A stretch of 12,866 nt of DNA from WYZ-LMO2 sp040514265. GTDB lineage: Archaea > Halobacteriota > Archaeoglobi > Archaeoglobales > Archaeoglobaceae. This document shows, in pieces, positions 1-7,489 of this stretch. The DNA lies in NCBI GenBank assembly GCA_040514265.1, contig JBEVCD010000010.1, positions 1 to 12,866 on the forward strand. The letters run 5' to 3'. The position numbers and the translations under genes were made by a program. The notes beneath the pieces were generated by a model. It was not told the origin of the DNA, made no database searches, and was given only the letters and a program-made list of their open reading frames with translations. Each line of letters begins with the position of its first letter. Position 1 is the first letter of the stretch.

Positions 1-27
1 TCACAGCACCGGGCTGACTTTCGGAAG

Positions 28-777
28 TTACGAATCGAGTATAACCGCCATCCTCCCCCTCAACCTGACGATCTCGACGTCTACTCCGTAAACGGCTTTT
101 ATGTTCTCCTCGTTCAGAACTTCCACTCCTCCAGAAGCGAATATCCTGCCGTTTTTCAGCATGACGATCCTGTTAGCGAAGTTCGCAGCTAAATTGAGCT
201 CGTGCGTCGTTACCACTGCGGACATCCCTTTTTCCCTCACAGCCATCTTCAGAAGCTTCATGACTGCAATCTGATTTCTTATATCCAGATTGTTCGTCGG
301 CTCGTCGAGGAGGATGTACCTCGGATTCTGTGCAAAGGCTCTCGCTATGAGAACGAGCTGGAGCTCACCTCCGCTGAGCTCGGTAAGTTTCCTCGTCGCG
401 AGGTTTTCGAGTTCGAAAATTTTTATTACCTCTTCCACAGCTTTGTAGTCCTCCTCCTTAGGCTCCCAGCCCATATATGGCTTTCTCCCCAGAAGTATTA
501 CGTCGAAAACTGTCAGATGACTGATTTCTCCTCTTTGAGGAACGTATCCGAATATCTTAGCTATCTCCGATCTCGGGAGTTTTGCGAGATCCCTTTTTTC
601 GACGAGAACCGCTCCCTTCGGCTTTAGAATTCCCGCGATGCACTTCAGCAGAGTCGTCTTTCCCGAACCGTTTGGACCGAGGAGAAAAACCATCTCTCCC
701 CTCGGAATCTCAAGACAAAGATCCTTCAAAATTTCCTTCGAGTTGTAAGAGAAGCTTAGAGCTTTAATCTCAATCAT
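28..777 (-). CDS. ABC transporter ATP-binding protein, FecE/BtuD type
   Basis: This is the cytoplasmic ATPase that powers the FecCD-type importer encoded just upstream. Numbering from the GTG-initiated long form (residue 1 at base 786), Walker A GPNGSGKTT is at 37-45, the Q-loop glutamine at 84, the LSGGE signature at 137-141, Walker B ILLDEP at 158-163 and the switch histidine at 195. All catalytic elements are intact, and the length is normal for the family. I place the start at the ATG at 777 (249 residues, MIEIKAL...) rather than the GTG at 786, because that GTG lies inside a strong Shine-Dalgarno site. The start overlaps the permease stop by 8 bases, so translation is probably coupled. 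The family is certain. The substrate (siderophore, cobalamin, haem or an oxyanion such as molybdate) cannot be read from the ATPase. Confidence 0.95.
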   Translation of the reverse strand: MIEIKALSFSYNSKEILKDLCLEIPRGEMVFLLGPNGSGKTTLLKCIAGILKPKGAVLVEKRDLAKLPRSEIAKIFGYVPQRGEISHLTVFDVILLGRKPYMGWEPKEEDYKAVEEVIKIFELENLATRKLTELSGGELQLVLIARAFAQNPRYILLDEPTNNLDIRNQIAVMKLLKMAVREKGMSAVVTTHELNLAANFANRIVMLKNGRIFASGGVEVLNEENIKAVYGVDVEIVRLRGRMAVILDS

Positions 778-1810
778 ACCTCTCACCTCCCCTCAGAAGG
801 AGGTATATGAACATCGGAGCGCCGAGCATCGACGTTATTATTCCAACCGGAAGTATCACAGGGGCGATGATCGTCCTTCCCACAGTGTCGGAGGCGAGAA
901 GTATGAGAGCGCCAAGGATCGTGCTTGAGGGGATCAGAAATCTGTAATCACCGCCTATGAGAAGTCTGACCATGTGGGGAGCGACGAGACCGACGAAGCC
1001 TATTATCCCCGCGAATGCGACGCACGTTGCGGTTAGAAGGGAGCTGAGAACGAGTCCCTCAAGCCTCACCTTCTGAACCTCGACGCCCAGCGACTTCGCA
1101 GTCTCGTCTCCGAGGAGTAGGGAGTTGTAGTCCCACCTGCGATAGACGAAAAATGCCATGCACACGATCAGAACTGCGGACAGTATCCAGATCTCCTTCC
1201 AAGAGGTTCTGCTCACGTCGCCGAACGTCCAGAATACGATAGCTGCAACCTGAACGTCAGTTGCGAAATACTGAATCAGCATGACTCCAGCCTGAAAGAG
1301 AGAGGACATCGCAACTCCAGCCAGAATTATCGCAACGGGCGAGAGATTTCTGAGCTTTGCAAGGGTGAGGATGATGAGAGCTGTAACCATTGCTCCCGCA
1401 AAGGCAAAGGTCGTCGTCAGATAGGGATTTGCGATCGTTACGCCCTCTCCGACTCTGTGGAGGGTTCCGGCTGAGAAGAAGACTATAGCGACGCTCGCTC
1501 CGAACGCTGCACCGTGAGTTATTCCGAGCGTGAAAGGAGATGCGAGGGGATTCTTCAGAATGCACTGAAGGACAGCTCCGCTGACAGAAAGGCTCGCTCC
1601 GACTATTACTGCGGTGATTATTCTCGGAATTCTAACGTTCCAGAGCACAGCATCGCCGCTGATAAGAGCTGAGAGGAGCTCCGAAAAGCTCATCTTATAG
1701 CTCCCGAGGTTCAGGGCTAAGAAGGAGATAGCAAGGAGAAGGAGTAGTGTGAAAAGGTTGAACGAAACTCTTCTCCTCAGCTCCCTTCTGTACTCACCAG
1801 CTACCGACAT
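770..1810 (-). CDS. FecCD/BtuC-family ABC transporter permease
   Basis: This is the membrane subunit of a class II importer for iron complexes, cobalamin, haem or related substrates. The 346 residues are the usual family length and contain many hydrophobic helices, beginning at about residue 17. The N-terminal family block is clear: RIPR at 60-63, a glycine-rich helix, and the NPLASPFTLG stretch at 87-96. The coupling region GFVGLVAPHMVR at 271-282 contacts the ATPase in this family. The C-terminal GIITSMLGAPMFIYLLLR pattern (323-340) is also typical. The family usually reads LGISSGA where this protein has LGITHGA, which may reflect a subfamily. The ATG at 1810 overlaps the end of the binding-protein gene by 17 bases. 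The two genes clearly belong to one operon with the downstream ATPase. Confidence 0.95.
   Translation of the reverse strand: MSVAGEYRRELRRRVSFNLFTLLLLLAISFLALNLGSYKMSFSELLSALISGDAVLWNVRIPRIITAVIVGASLSVSGAVLQCILKNPLASPFTLGITHGAAFGASVAIVFFSAGTLHRVGEGVTIANPYLTTTFAFAGAMVTALIILTLAKLRNLSPVAIILAGVAMSSLFQAGVMLIQYFATDVQVAAIVFWTFGDVSRTSWKEIWILSAVLIVCMAFFVYRRWDYNSLLLGDETAKSLGVEVQKVRLEGLVLSSLLTATCVAFAGIIGFVGLVAPHMVRLLIGGDYRFLIPSSTILGALILLASDTVGRTIIAPVILPVGIITSMLGAPMFIYLLLRGGERYD
783..790 (-). promoter_or_regulatory. Shine-Dalgarno site that fixes the ATPase start
   Basis: On the minus strand the sequence reads GGAGGTGA, a full match to the archaeal anti-SD, followed by five bases and then the ATG at 777. 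The upstream GTG (784-786) lies within this motif and so is unlikely to be the start. Confidence 0.75.
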
Positions 1811-2894
1811 CTATCTTCCCCAGCTCACCTATTTCTTTTACGAGCTCGTCGTAAAGCGGTTCTCCGAGGAAGAACTCCGTTATCTCGTTAGCTTTCTCTG
1901 CTATGTCTACATCGGCGAAACGATCAGGGTAAATCACCTTGCCTATCCAGTAAGTATCGATTAAAGCGAGCTCTATGTTCGTCCAGTACCAGTTGAAGGG
2001 GTAGATTGAGTAAATCTCGCCGTTCTGGAAGGCTTTCAGGGATCTGTAGAATCCGGGGTTCTTCTCGTAGTCCTGCTTTACGAGCTGAACGTTGCTGGCA
2101 TCCAGAAATATTATGTCGGGTTGAGCTGATAGGAGGAACTCCTTATCAACGAACACCGCATCTCCCGTGACGTTCGCTTCCTTTACCACATTTCTCGCCC
2201 TAAGCTCTTCAAACGGCGGGAAGTTCTTTTGTGTCGATTCTATTCCATGCCCGCCCTTGAAGCTCAGAGCTCCAACGTAGACCTTCGGCTTTTTGTCTTC
2301 AGGATAATCAGCAACCCTTCTGGCGATGTCGTCCTTTATCGATCTTATGTAGTCGATTATTTCTTCAGCCCTCTCCTCCTTGCCAAGTATTTTTCCTATC
2401 AGCCTCAGAGACTCGAAAAGCTCCTCGTCGTCGAACCTTCCGAGATTTCCGAGGCTGACGACAACGACTGGAATCCCTGTTTTCTGCTGAATGTCCTCGA
2501 TGATCTGCATGTTGACGGCGCTCGAAGCGAAGATCACGTCGGGCTTAAGGCTGGCTAAGGTTTCCAGATCGACCTTAGGATCGTCTGGAGCGCCCTGAGC
2601 TATGACGGGGAGATCTGCTATCTCATCCTGAATAACGAGCGAATACGGTCTCGATACAGAAAACCTCGTTTTTTCGATATTTTCAACCCCGACGAGCATG
2701 TCCTCAGCCTGCATGTACGTGATAAGCCTCAAAGCTCCGGGACCAATAGCGACGATCTTGCTGACGTTCTTCGGAACCTCCACTTCTCTGCCTGCAAGGT
2801 CCATGACCTTCACTTTCTCTTCAACCTGCGAGGGCTGAGTGCAGGCAGAAATCAGCATAGCTAAAGTCAAAGCAAGTAGCAAAACCCTCTTCAT
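1794..2894 (-). CDS. Lipoprotein substrate-binding protein of the FecCD-type importer
   Basis: The protein captures the substrate outside the membrane and delivers it to the permease. It has a lipoprotein signal peptide: MKR, a hydrophobic stretch, then the lipobox LISAC with the lipidated cysteine at residue 18. The mature part is a Peripla_BP_2 (class III) protein: DLAGREVEVP at 32-41 starts the domain, followed by VAIGPGALRLITYM in lobe 1, LASLKPDVIFASS at 113-125, a long backbone helix at about 155-195, and lobe 2 with QPDIIFLDA at 258-266. The region around PFNWYWTNIELALIDTYW (299-316) resembles a clade I associate with archaea, from memory and unverified. The start codon directly follows the TGA of the upstream gene with no spacer, preceded by a GGAGGTGG site. 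The ligand cannot be deduced; iron chelate, haem, corrinoid, molybdate and tungstate are all possible. Confidence 0.93.
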   Translation of the reverse strand: MKRVLLLALTLAMLISACTQPSQVEEKVKVMDLAGREVEVPKNVSKIVAIGPGALRLITYMQAEDMLVGVENIEKTRFSVSRPYSLVIQDEIADLPVIAQGAPDDPKVDLETLASLKPDVIFASSAVNMQIIEDIQQKTGIPVVVVSLGNLGRFDDEELFESLRLIGKILGKEERAEEIIDYIRSIKDDIARRVADYPEDKKPKVYVGALSFKGGHGIESTQKNFPPFEELRARNVVKEANVTGDAVFVDKEFLLSAQPDIIFLDASNVQLVKQDYEKNPGFYRSLKAFQNGEIYSIYPFNWYWTNIELALIDTYWIGKVIYPDRFADVDIAEKANEITEFFLGEPLYDELVKEIGELGKIDVGSW

Positions 2895-4013
2895 TCAGAC
2901 CACCTCCCTCATCTCTCCATCCTCGAACTTCACGATGCCCCTGCCCACAACAGCATAGTAGCTGCCCGCACATCTCAAGCAGAGACCATCCTTGACCCTC
3001 GTAGCCATAGCAAGCTCACCGCACCTCTCGCATCTTGCGTTCTCAAAAATCGGAGCCCTCTCTATCGGCTGAACTTCAACGAACTCAACTCTGAACTCCT
3101 CTTCAGGAATATCGAGCATCTTCCAGCCTATCTCCTCCCACAGCTCGGAGAGCTTCTTTGCATCCTCCTCACTGCCTTCTCTCCTCACTATAACCTTATC
3201 AAAGAGCTCAAGAGCCTCCCCGCTGAAATGTCTTCTCACCTTTTCAGCGTCGACAAAAACCCTCACTCCTTTCCAGTCACTCCTTCTGACCACAGTAACT
3301 GCGTTCTTTCCAAGGTCCAGGTATATGAGGGAGTTGTTTCCGAGCGTGCATCCAGTTGCGATCTGCACCCCGTCGCTCATGCAGTTGTTCGCCTCGACTA
3401 TCGCAAGTATGTCCTCGCCAATGCTTGCAAAGCTGTCCGGCTTTATTCCAAGCCTGTCCATTGCCATTACCGACATCTTCACGCCGAGGGCTAAGAAGGG
3501 GCAGATGTGTCCGTGGAACTCCTTTGCCCTCAGTAGCAACCCCTTCAGCCTGGAATGCGGATTAGCCTCTTCAAACCATCCGATTTTCGCGTTTCCGATT
3601 GAGTCTATCTCCGAAGAGTAGGGCTTAATGTCCACAACGGGTGTGCCGTCGATTGCGTCCAGACCCCTAACCTTCAGAACTCTCCCGTTTCTATCGAGCA
3701 GCTCAACGACAGCAAAACCAATGGGATTCGGTCTGCTGGGGGAGCGAGTGGCGAAAACTCCGTGCTCTCTGGTGTCGTGAGGTGGAACTACAATTAGCTT
3801 GTCTCTCTCGGCTAAATGGAGCCAGTAGAGAACTATAAGATGGGAGCAGGTTTCGATGTCCCTCAAGCCATCCTCAAACTCCGGAAAAATCTCGATTTCC
3901 ACGATTTCCTTGGAGAACCTTCCTTGGCGAGGGGCTTCGCTGGGGCTTTTGTAGGGCGACTTTATTATGCCTATTGGCTTTACATCGAAGCTTGTTTGAG
4001 AATCTGGGAGCAT
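2895..4013 (-). CDS. TsaA (TrmO)-FmdE fusion with C-terminal zinc ribbon
   Basis: The 372 residues carry three modules. Residues about 10-147 are a TsaA/TrmO domain (UPF0066), with the signature block HGVFATRSPSRPNPIG at 84-99 and LDAIDGTPVVDIKPY at 118-132. Bacterial TrmO is the SAM-dependent methyltransferase of the t6A base in tRNA-Thr. Residues about 155-310 are an FmdE domain: FHGHICPFLALG at 166-177, then a second block with NNCMSDGV (C211) and GCTLGNNSL (C222). FmdE-family structures bind metal through such His and Cys residues. Residues 328-348 form a CxxC-x13-CxxC zinc ribbon (C328, C331, C345, C348). The ATG at 4013 follows a near-perfect AGGAGGTG site. The gene heads the metal-type ABC transporter genes and abuts them without a spacer. 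The domain assignments are firm, but the actual function is unknown. It need not be a formylmethanofuran dehydrogenase subunit, since no Fwd/Fmd catalytic genes are nearby. Confidence 0.9.
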   Translation of the reverse strand: MLPDSQTSFDVKPIGIIKSPYKSPSEAPRQGRFSKEIVEIEIFPEFEDGLRDIETCSHLIVLYWLHLAERDKLIVVPPHDTREHGVFATRSPSRPNPIGFAVVELLDRNGRVLKVRGLDAIDGTPVVDIKPYSSEIDSIGNAKIGWFEEANPHSRLKGLLLRAKEFHGHICPFLALGVKMSVMAMDRLGIKPDSFASIGEDILAIVEANNCMSDGVQIATGCTLGNNSLIYLDLGKNAVTVVRRSDWKGVRVFVDAEKVRRHFSGEALELFDKVIVRREGSEEDAKKLSELWEEIGWKMLDIPEEEFRVEFVEVQPIERAPIFENARCERCGELAMATRVKDGLCLRCAGSYYAVVGRGIVKFEDGEMREVV

Positions 4014-4014
4014 T

Positions 4015-4058
4015 TCAACACCTCCTCAGAATTTCACTCGCCTCTTCAGCCATCGAAA
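4015..4058 (-). CDS. C-terminal fragment of an unknown gene, cut by scaffold gap
   Basis: Reading out of the gap on the minus strand there is an open frame ending SMAEEASEILRRC then TGA at 4015-4017. The TGA is one base before the ATG of the TsaA-FmdE gene, and the strong Shine-Dalgarno site of that gene lies inside this frame. Such packing matches every other junction in the operon, so an upstream operon member probably ends here. Only about 13 residues are visible and no family can be assigned. Confidence 0.4.
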
Positions 4059-4158
4059 NNNNNNNNNNNNNNNNNNNNNNNNNNNNNNNNNNNNNNNNNN
4101 NNNNNNNNNNNNNNNNNNNNNNNNNNNNNNNNNNNNNNNNNNNNNNNNNNNNNNNNNN
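4059..4158. other. Assembly gap (100 Ns)
   Basis: Exactly 100 Ns. The same length recurs at 9841-9940, so this is probably a fixed placeholder whose true length is unknown. Reading frames across it are meaningless. Confidence 0.97.
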
Positions 4159-4229
4159 GAGCACCTCATACTCTCACTTCTTAACGTTTCCACTTCAGGT
4201 ATGCGAAACGCGACTCCCGATTTCCACAT
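4159..4229 (-). CDS. Possible N-terminal fragment of an unknown gene entering the gap
   Basis: An ATG at 4229 on the minus strand opens 23 codons (starting MWKSGVAFRIPEV) that run into the Ns. It is preceded by AGGTGA, a six-base anti-SD match, with six bases of spacing. A T/A-rich box at 4290-4297 could serve as its promoter. No homologue is recognised. If the scaffold join is right, this could be the 5' end of the gene whose 3' end lies at 4015-4058. The signal is short, so chance is a real alternative. Confidence 0.33.
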
Positions 4230-4348
4230 CAGCTGTCACCTTCAGACTCTTCGGATTTTTTGACCCTTTAGTGGTTTAGGATGTTACTTTATTTTAAGCT
4301 TTTGATGATTAGTGTTACTAAGTTAAGATCCGGCGTCTTCGACCTAAG

Positions 4349-4356
4349 CTTTTTAA
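4349..4356 (+). promoter_or_regulatory. TATA box of ndk, leaderless spacing
   Basis: CTTTTTAA is centred about 24 bases before the ndk ATG at 4377. This is the normal box-to-start distance for an archaeal promoter whose transcript begins at or next to the start codon. No Shine-Dalgarno site precedes the ATG (GCCTCGCAGC), in agreement with a leaderless mRNA. Confidence 0.65.
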
Positions 4357-4376
4357 CCCGCCGCCCGCCTCGCAGC

Positions 4377-4826
4377 ATGGAGCGCACGTTCGTTATGCTG
4401 AAGCCGGACGCCGTGCAGAGAGGGCTGATCGGCGAGATAATAAGAAGGATCGAGAGGAAGGGGTTGAAGATAGTTGCCATGAAGATGCTGAGGGTCGACA
4501 GAGCCCTCGCCGAGAGACACTACGCGGAGCACAGGGGAAAACCGTTCTTCGAGGGGCTCGTGGACTACATAACGTCCTCGCCAGTTGTTGCGATGGTTGT
4601 GGAGGGTAAGGAAGCCGTTAAGGTCGTGAGAACTCTCGTCGGCGCGACTAATCCGCGGGAAGCCGCGCCGGGAACGATAAGAGGGGATTACGGTATCGAT
4701 GTCGGAAGGAACGTCATACACGCCTCGGACTCTCCGGAGTCAGCTGAAAGAGAGATCAACCTGTTCTTCAAACCGGACGAGATACTCGAATACAGGAGAA
4801 TCGACGAGGACTGGCTCTACGAGTAG
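4377..4826 (+). CDS. ndk: Nucleoside diphosphate kinase
   Basis: The enzyme moves the terminal phosphate from an NTP to an NDP through a phosphohistidine, balancing the nucleotide pools in the cytoplasm. The 149-residue product is standard length. It opens with the typical ERTFVMLKPDAVQRGLIG (2-19), carries the GATNPREAAPGTIRGDYG block at 89-106, and has the active-site histidine at 115 in NVIHASDS (112-119). The ATG at 4377 matches the family N-terminus and the TATA spacing; the open frame extends upstream to 4281 but adds no family sequence. ndk directly precedes infB, an association common in archaea. The ribosomal protein genes often found before ndk are not in the 218 bases between it and the gap. 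Confidence 0.96.
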   Translation: MERTFVMLKPDAVQRGLIGEIIRRIERKGLKIVAMKMLRVDRALAERHYAEHRGKPFFEGLVDYITSSPVVAMVVEGKEAVKVVRTLVGATNPREAAPGTIRGDYGIDVGRNVIHASDSPESAEREINLFFKPDEILEYRRIDEDWLYE

Positions 4827-4827
4827 A

Positions 4828-4837
4828 TTTTTTAAAT
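4828..4837 (+). promoter_or_regulatory. TATA box of infB doubling as ndk T-rich terminator
   Basis: TTTTTTAAAT begins two bases after the ndk stop and is centred about 36 bases before the infB ATG. It could act as a box A, giving a leader of roughly 10 bases that holds the GGTGGTG site. It is also a T-run of the kind that ends archaeal transcripts. Both roles are inferred from position. Confidence 0.5.
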
Positions 4838-4868
4838 CCTCCATCATAGCAATTTTTCCGGTGGTGCG

Positions 4869-6638
4869 ATGTCAGAGAATCTCAGAACTCCGATCGTCGC
4901 CGTGCTCGGACACGTCGACCACGGCAAGACAACGTTACTCGACAGAATAAGGAGGAGCAGAGTCGTGGCGAAGGAAGCCGGAGGTATAACGCAGCACATC
5001 GGAGCCACAGAGGTTCCGATCGAGGCGATAAGGGAAATATGCAAGGACATATGGAGGGCAAACGTTAGGATACCCGGACTGCTGTTCATAGACACACCCG
5101 GGCACAAAGCTTTCACGAACCTTCGAAGACGCGGGGGGGCTCTGGCGGACCTCGCTATCCTCGTCGTGGACATAAACGAGGGGTTCAAACCGCAGACTGA
5201 GGAGGCTATATCGATACTGCGGACGTTCAGAACACCGTTCGTGGTTGCTGCAAACAAGATAGACCGCATTCCCGGATGGCAGAGCGTTGAAGGTGCACCG
5301 TTCGTCAAAAGCTTCGCGATGCAGGACGATGCGACTAAGCAGAGACTCGAAAACAAGATATACGAACTCGTAGCCGAGCTATACAGGCACGGCTTCAACG
5401 CCGACAGGTTTGACAGAATAAGGGACTTCACGAGGACCGTGGCGATAGTCCCCATCTCCGCGCTGACCGGCGAGGGCATTCCGGAGCTCCTCATGATACT
5501 CGTCGGACTCGCACAGAGGTATCTGGAAAAGAACCTCCGCCTACACGTCGAGGGCAAGGCGAAGGGGACGATACTCGAGGTGAAGGAGGAGAAGGGGCTC
5601 GGAGTCACGGTCGACGCGATACTCTACGACGGAACGCTCAGAGTTGGCGACAGGATCGCGATAGCCGGAAAGGACGATGTGATAGTAACGAACGTGAAGG
5701 CTATTCTTAAACCCGCTCCTCTGCGCGAAATGCGGGTGGAGAGCAGGTTTAAGAGTGTCGAGAAGGTCACTGCTGCTGCCGGAATAAAGATCGTCGCCCC
5801 AAACCTCGAAAACGTCCTTCCAGGCAGCGAGTTCGAAGCTGTCAGCAGCGATGAGGAGATCGAGGAGTTCAGGAGGAGGGTGAAGAGGGAGTACGAGGAG
5901 ATAGCGATAAGAACCGACGAGGAGGGGATCGTGCTGAAAACGGACACACTCGGCTCGCTGGAAGCGCTGATAAACGAGCTGAAACTCAACAACATCCCGA
6001 TAAAGAAAGCCGAGGTCGGCGACGTCGAGAAGAGGGACATCGTAGACGCATCAGCTAACAAGGACGAATTGAACAGAGTAGTTCTGGCTTTCAACGTCAA
6101 GCTCCTACCGGGGGTTGAGGAGGAGGCTGCAAAGTACGGCGTGAGGATCTTCGCGGACCGCATCATCTACTCGCTCGTCGATAACTTCGTCAAGTGGAGG
6201 GAGGAGGAGAGACTCAAGAGGGAGAGGCAGAAAATAGAGTCGCTCATCAAGCCTGGAAAGATCAAGCTGCTCAAGGAGTTCATATTCAGGAGGAGCAAGC
6301 CGGCAATAGTGGGAGTGAGAGTCCTCGCCGGCGAGCTCCGCAGAGGGGTGGATTTGATAAAGCCCGACGGGACGAGGGTCGGAACCGTCAGGACGATGCA
6401 GAAGGAGGGAAAAAACATAGCCGTAGCGACAGCTGGCGAGGAGGTGGCTATAGCGATAGAGGGAGTCACTATAGGAAGGCAGCTCGAAGGCGACGAGGAG
6501 CTGCTCGTAGACGTTCCGGAAAGGCACGCGAAAGTAATAGAGAGGGACCTGCTCGACTCCCTCGACGACGCTACCAGGGAGACTTTTCTCGAACTGTTGA
6601 GGATAAAGAGGAAGGAGAACCCACTCTGGGCTCGCTAA
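4869..6638 (+). CDS. infB: Archaeal translation initiation factor IF5B (IF2-like GTPase)
   Basis: This GTPase promotes joining of ribosomal subunits and placement of initiator Met-tRNA during translation start. At 589 residues it is a normal short archaeal aIF5B, without the long N-terminal part of eukaryotic eIF5B. The GTP-binding motifs are G1 GHVDHGKT at 14-21, G3 DTPGH at 75-79, G4 NKID at 129-132 and G5 SALTG at 197-201. Domain II follows (about 225-330), then the IF2 domain III block KTDTLGSLEAL at 357-367, domain IV from about 475, and the final helices ending RKENPLWAR. No intein interrupts the G domain, although some archaeal homologues carry one. The ATG at 4869 is preceded by GGTGGTG and begins the family sequence at once. 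The stop overlaps the convergent UbiA-type gene by four bases. Confidence 0.96.
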   Translation: MSENLRTPIVAVLGHVDHGKTTLLDRIRRSRVVAKEAGGITQHIGATEVPIEAIREICKDIWRANVRIPGLLFIDTPGHKAFTNLRRRGGALADLAILVVDINEGFKPQTEEAISILRTFRTPFVVAANKIDRIPGWQSVEGAPFVKSFAMQDDATKQRLENKIYELVAELYRHGFNADRFDRIRDFTRTVAIVPISALTGEGIPELLMILVGLAQRYLEKNLRLHVEGKAKGTILEVKEEKGLGVTVDAILYDGTLRVGDRIAIAGKDDVIVTNVKAILKPAPLREMRVESRFKSVEKVTAAAGIKIVAPNLENVLPGSEFEAVSSDEEIEEFRRRVKREYEEIAIRTDEEGIVLKTDTLGSLEALINELKLNNIPIKKAEVGDVEKRDIVDASANKDELNRVVLAFNVKLLPGVEEEAAKYGVRIFADRIIYSLVDNFVKWREEERLKRERQKIESLIKPGKIKLLKEFIFRRSKPAIVGVRVLAGELRRGVDLIKPDGTRVGTVRTMQKEGKNIAVATAGEEVAIAIEGVTIGRQLEGDEELLVDVPERHAKVIERDLLDSLDDATRETFLELLRIKRKENPLWAR

Positions 6639-7489
6639 AAAGCCCCTGCAAGGAAGGCGACGAGTCCGAAAAACATCGCTATCAGAGTCCTCCTCCTGAG
6701 TTCCGGTATGTTTTCGAAGTCTCTGAGCAGTCTCACGGCAGCGCTCAAAATCAGGGCGTCGCAGACGGCTACGGGGAAAACGTATTTGACGTCCACATAC
6801 TCCTCGTAGATCAGCGGAAGCGGGCTGAGGGCTACGGCGGATATATAAAGGGCGGCAGCTGCTTTTGCCGCGAACTCTTCGCCCTTAACCCTCGCAACGC
6901 TCCTGACGTTTCTGAGTGCATCTCCTTTCACGTCCTCTATACCCTTCATGATCTCCCTTCCAAGTCCAGAAAGGAAGGCTATCGCCGCCATGATCGCAGA
7001 CGTTCCGACGATCTTGCTCGTAGCTACTATGCTGCCGAAGAGGAAAGGGGCGGACATCGAAAAAGCTATGTAGACGTTGCCGGCTAAGCCGAACTCCTTG
7101 AGCTTGACATTGTACGCGACTCCGAGGATTGAGACCGCAAATGCGAACGCGAACGCCTGCGGCGATATCTTGTAAGACGTTATGCATCCGAGCGGGAACA
7201 GTATGAGCGAAATCTGAAGTGCCCGAATCCTCTCGATGTCCCCCCTCACGAGCGGTCTGTCGAGTCTTCTGTTTGCCACGTCGACCTCGTAGTCGAAGTA
7301 GTCGTTAAGGGCGAAGGTCGAAGCCTGAAAGAGGAGGGCTGTCAGGAACGCAAGGATGAGGGTTTCGACGTCGGAAAAGGAGGGATCGGCAACGTAGACT
7401 CCGGCTAAGACTCCGAGACCGTACATTACTCCGTGTTCGAGTCGCAGCAGTTGCCAGTAGGCTCTAAGGTATCGTGGAAAGGTAGGCAT
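6635..7489 (-). CDS. Digeranylgeranylglyceryl phosphate synthase (UbiA family)
   Basis: This integral membrane prenyltransferase most likely adds the second geranylgeranyl chain to geranylgeranylglyceryl phosphate, forming the second ether bond of archaeal lipids. The 284 residues include the first aspartate-rich motif NDYFDYEVD at 62-70, with RRLDRP at 74-79, and the second motif REIMKGIEDVKGD at 178-190. These bind the Mg-diphosphate of the prenyl donor. About eight hydrophobic segments are visible. UbiA proteins also make quinones or haem A, but the gene overlaps geranylgeranylglyceryl phosphate synthase by 26 bases, which favours the lipid role. The ATG at 7489 has only a weak ribosome site, so it probably relies on translational coupling. 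The stop TAG (6635-6637) overlaps the infB stop. Confidence 0.9.
   Translation of the reverse strand: MPTFPRYLRAYWQLLRLEHGVMYGLGVLAGVYVADPSFSDVETLILAFLTALLFQASTFALNDYFDYEVDVANRRLDRPLVRGDIERIRALQISLILFPLGCITSYKISPQAFAFAFAVSILGVAYNVKLKEFGLAGNVYIAFSMSAPFLFGSIVATSKIVGTSAIMAAIAFLSGLGREIMKGIEDVKGDALRNVRSVARVKGEEFAAKAAAALYISAVALSPLPLIYEEYVDVKYVFPVAVCDALILSAAVRLLRDFENIPELRRRTLIAMFFGLVAFLAGAF

Noticed and set aside
1..27. Bases before the ATPase stop, beginning with a minus-strand TGA
   Set aside because: Too short to support a gene, terminator or start site.
784..786. GTG start for the ATPase, adding three residues
   Set aside because: The codon falls inside the GGAGGTGA ribosome site, which has ideal spacing to the ATG at 777.
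3816..4279. Open frames that run through the 100 Ns
   Set aside because: The Ns have arbitrary length, so continuity of frame across them has no meaning.
4302..4308. C-box-like TTGATGA suggesting a C/D guide RNA
   Set aside because: The first base does not fit RTGATGA, and no matching D box (CTGA) lies at a suitable distance.
4281..4376. In-frame 32-codon extension upstream of ndk
   Set aside because: The added residues do not resemble the kinase family, the TATA box lies inside the extension, and the ATG at 4377 gives the exact family N-terminus.
4844..5608. Minus-strand open frame of 254 codons inside infB
   Set aside because: It lies wholly antisense to the G domain of aIF5B, with Ser-rich low-complexity text typical of antisense frames in such codon usage.
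6194..7087. Long plus-strand open frame of 297 codons across the infB end and the UbiA gene
   Set aside because: It is a shadow frame: the product is very rich in Arg, Gly and Ser, has no domain, and overlaps two certain genes in other frames.
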